A DNA stretch of 64,000 bases from Alteromonadaceae bacterium M269 (GTDB lineage: Bacteria > Pseudomonadota > Gammaproteobacteria > Enterobacterales > Alteromonadaceae), in assembly GCA_004353515.1 (NCBI GenBank), contig SMNZ01000001.1, forward strand, positions 1 to 64,000, read 5' to 3'. Positions 61,732-64,000 of this stretch are shown one piece after another. Every line of letters starts with the position of its first letter. Position 1 is the first letter of the stretch. Under the pieces are notes generated by a model that ran no database searches, was not told where the DNA came from, and saw only the letters and a program-made list of their open reading frames with translations. Both the position numbers and the translations under genes were made by a program.

Positions 61732-61764
61732 ATGTATACTTGAGTGGTTTGATAAGGTTGACAA
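61732..61764. promoter_or_regulatory. BirA biotin operator
   Basis: ATGTATACT (61732-61740), 15 bp, GGTTGACAA (61756-61764). Close to the TTGTAAACC-N15-GGTTTACAA type site bound by the BirA-biotinyl-AMP dimer in gammaproteobacteria. Location between divergent bioA and bioB is as in E. coli. The left half is less well matched. Confidence 0.8.
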
Positions 61765-61818
61765 GTTCGTTTTGCGCAATAGACTAAGCGCGCAGAATAA
61801 CGATGTAAAGGACAAGCT

Positions 61819-62868
61819 ATGTCAAACCTTACTGATGTCCGTCACGATTGGACATTGAAAGAAGTTAATGCGCTTTTTGCGATGCCGTTTAACGATTTGC
61901 TATTTAAAGCGCAAAGTGTTCATAGACAACACTTTGATCCCAATGAAGTTCAAGTCAGCACACTTCTTTCTATTAAAACAGGTGCTTGCCCTGAAGATTG
62001 TAGTTATTGTCCTCAAAGTGCGCATTATCACACCGGCCTGGATCGTGAACGCTTAATGGAAGTTGAAAAAGTACTTTCTAGTGCGCGAGATGCAAAAAAA
62101 GCTGGCTCAACACGCTTTTGTATGGGAGCTGCGTGGCGTAACCCTAAAGATCGCGATATGCCTTATATCATTGAAATGATTAAAGGGGTTAAAGCACTTG
62201 GGCTAGAGTCTTGTATGACACTAGGGATGTTGACGTCTGAACAAGCGATGATGCTTAAAGACGCAGGCCTTGATTACTACAATCATAACTTAGATACGTC
62301 TCCAGAGTTTTACGGTGAGATCATTACGACTCGTACCTATCAGGACCGCCTCAATACGTTAGATAACGTGCGAGATTCAGGAATGAAAATCTGTTCAGGC
62401 GGTATCGTCGGAATGGGTGAATCTGCCAATGACCGAAGTGGTTTATTACTGCAACTGGCCAACTTAGAAACACACCCTGAGAGTGTTCCAATTAATATGC
62501 TGGTTAAGGTGGAAGGCACACCTATGGCAGAACAAGAAGATCTAGAGCCGTTTGAGTTTATCAGAACCATTGCAGTCGCTCGTATCATGATGCCTAAATC
62601 ACATGTTCGCTTGTCAGCAGGGCGTGAAGCGATGAATGAACAAATGCAGGCTTTATGTTTCCACGCTGGCGCTAATTCTATTTTCTATGGTGAAAAGCTA
62701 CTAACAACACCAAATCCTGAGGCGAATCAAGACATGAAGTTATTCGCCAAGCTCGGTATTAACACAGAAAAGTATGAAGGTTTTTCTGATGAAGCTCATG
62801 AGTCAGTACTGCTAGACAAAGTGAGAGAGCAAGAAGAATCAAAAATGTATTACGACGCAACTGCGTAG
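61819..62868 (+). CDS. bioB: Biotin synthase
   Basis: 349 residues. Radical SAM enzyme inserting sulfur into dethiobiotin. The [4Fe-4S] motif is C-P-E-D-C-S-Y-C (C-x3-C-x2-C, about 57-64). The second cluster ligands include C-M-T-L-G and [10 protein letters not shown], and L-S-A-G-R supplies the Arg ligand. GTAAAGGACAAG precedes the ATG. Likely cotranscribed with bioF. Confidence 0.98.
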   Translation: MSNLTDVRHDWTLKEVNALFAMPFNDLLFKAQSVHRQHFDPNEVQVSTLLSIKTGACPEDCSYCPQSAHYHTGLDRERLMEVEKVLSSARDAKKAGSTRFCMGAAWRNPKDRDMPYIIEMIKGVKALGLESCMTLGMLTSEQAMMLKDAGLDYYNHNLDTSPEFYGEIITTRTYQDRLNTLDNVRDSGMKICSGGIVGMGESANDRSGLLLQLANLETHPESVPINMLVKVEGTPMAEQEDLEPFEFIRTIAVARIMMPKSHVRLSAGREAMNEQMQALCFHAGANSIFYGEKLLTTPNPEANQDMKLFAKLGINTEKYEGFSDEAHESVLLDKVREQEESKMYYDATA

Positions 62869-62905
62869 TCGTTGATACGTGTGACAGAGGTTTGATTTAG
62901 TTGTT

Positions 62906-64000
62906 ATGGCATTTGACTTTATCTCGCAAAAGCTAGCTGAACGTAAGCAAGATGATTTGTATCGTGCTCGTCAGCCTATTGATCTTCAGCAAAGCGGCTT
63001 AATTCAGATAAATGATCGCCACTATATCAATTTCTCAAGCAATGACTACTTGGGACTGAGAACTGACTATGAAGTGATGCAGAGCTGGTGTGATGCTATG
63101 GTCAAACATGGTATGGGCAGCAGTGCATCGCCATTAGTAACCGGTTACTCAGTCGCGCACCAAGAATTAGAAGAGTATTTAGCCGAAGCGCTAGGCTATG
63201 AGAGTGTCTTACTATTCAATTCAGGCTTTACGGCGAATCAGGCTATTTGCCAAGCTTTGATGCAAAAGAACACAACCTGTGTTGCAGACAAATTGATTCA
63301 TGCCTCTTTTATTGAAGGCGCTTTAGCAGCATCAACTCAAGGAGCAACCTTCAAGCGCTTTAAACACAACGACTGTGAGCATTTATCAGCATTATTGGGC
63401 GATACAGATGATGACTGTTTGATTGCTACTGAGGGGGTTTTCAGTATGGATGGCGATCAAGCCCCCTTGTCGCAGATAGCCCTTTTAGCTGAAAAGCATA
63501 ACGCATGGCTGATGATAGATGATGCTCATGGCTTTGGTGTTCTCGGTGAAACAGGCCTGGGTAGCTTAGAAGCATCAAAGCTAAGCTCAAAAGAAGTTCC
63601 ACTATTGATGGGGACTTTTGGAAAAGCGGTGGGGACGGCTGGCGCTTTCGTCGCTGCAACTAAACAAACTATCGATTATTTAGTTAACTTCTCACGTCAC
63701 GCAATCTACAGCACAGCAATGCCACCTGCGCAAGCGACGGCCACGCTAACCAGTATTAAAAAAATACGTCAGGGTGATGTGAGAGCCGAGCTACATGAAA
63801 ATATTCTTTTGTTCAAAACTCTGGCCAAAGAAGCTGGTTTACCCTTAATGGAGAGCGATACGGCTATTCAACCTATTTTGGTGCCCGGTGCGAAGCAAGC
63901 GCTTGAAGCAAGTGAAGCCTTAAAATCATTAGGATTATGGGTAAGCGCAATACGGTCCCCGACAGTACCGAAAGAAAAAGATAGATTACGTATTACTCTG
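62906..64000 (+). CDS. bioF: 8-amino-7-oxononanoate synthase (cut by window end)
   Basis: 365 codons visible of roughly 385. Begins MAFDFISQKLAERKQDDLYR. PLP enzyme joining pimeloyl thioester and alanine to make KAPA, upstream of BioA. N-Y-(here N-D-Y)-L-G-L, G-S-S-A-S-P-L-V-T-G-Y, D-D-A-H-G-F-G-V-L-G and the PLP Lys in G-T-F-G-K-A-V-G are all present. Starts 37 bp after bioB; bioC and bioD would be expected beyond the window. Confidence 0.97.
   Translation, partial: MAFDFISQKLAERKQDDLYRARQPIDLQQSGLIQINDRHYINFSSNDYLGLRTDYEVMQSWCDAMVKHGMGSSASPLVTGYSVAHQELEEYLAEALGYESVLLFNSGFTANQAICQALMQKNTTCVADKLIHASFIEGALAASTQGATFKRFKHNDCEHLSALLGDTDDDCLIATEGVFSMDGDQAPLSQIALLAEKHNAWLMIDDAHGFGVLGETGLGSLEASKLSSKEVPLLMGTFGKAVGTAGAFVAATKQTIDYLVNFSRHAIYSTAMPPAQATATLTSIKKIRQGDVRAELHENILLFKTLAKEAGLPLMESDTAIQPILVPGAKQALEASEALKSLGLWVSAIRSPTVPKEKDRLRITL

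Noticed and set aside
1-64000. CRISPR array
   Set aside because: No regularly spaced direct repeats and no cas genes were found in the window.

Overview
The window looks like chromosome from a marine-type gammaproteobacterium of modest GC content. Genus cannot be fixed from sequence alone. Supporting this are bioA divergent from bioBF with a BirA-type operator, an E. coli-like NadA, AsnRS and SppA, a separate secDF pair, and many exported or beta-barrel proteins. The left edge cuts an IS3-family insertion sequence.

Layout. 1-5,737 is chromosome: IS3 end, two small unknowns, an MscS channel, a YhhN membrane protein, a PD40 propeller, a fatty acid hydroxylase-type enzyme and an SMP-30-like propeller. 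A tRNA-Lys(UUU) follows with its own promoter. From inside the tRNA 3' end to 31,893 lies a mobile element of about 26.1 kb, bounded by 22-bp direct repeats that differ at one base. 31,894-64,000 is chromosome again: AraC-type regulator, serine hydrolase, secDF, Fes-like esterase beside a decayed receptor end, nadA, tRNA-Ser(GGA), a string of envelope and regulatory genes, a large hybrid histidine kinase, a CadC-like regulator with a sensor-only relative, sppA, DoxX, nitroreductase, asnS, a TPR membrane protein and the biotin genes, with bioF running off the end.

The element has a mobilisation half and a cargo half. The first half, all on the minus strand (16,271 to 5,776), encodes small unknowns, four overlapping envelope or coiled-coil proteins, a coupling protein ATPase whose membrane anchor appears to be a separate small gene, two proteins sharing a threefold repeated module, MobC, a relaxase with an H...HAH motif, and a large serine recombinase next to the attachment site. 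I see no VirB4 ATPase or other mating-pore gene, so it is best called an integrative mobilizable element that borrows a transfer channel.

The cargo half (16,477-31,309) carries a MORN/YwqK-like protein followed by a 924-residue STAND-type NTPase (candidate defence pair), an XRE regulator, a secreted metzincin-type protease beside a tiny exported peptide, ArdA antirestriction behind a hairpin-rich leader, a compact tyrosine recombinase, a tandem pair of related tiny proteins, an Excalibur-domain protein and several unknowns. Strong palindromes punctuate it, and three tandem hairpins abut the right attachment repeat.

The best candidates for undescribed biology are the split coupling protein with its overlapping envelope operon, the STAND NTPase pair, the presence of both serine and tyrosine recombinases at a tRNA site, and the decayed second att copy 177 bp inside the right end.
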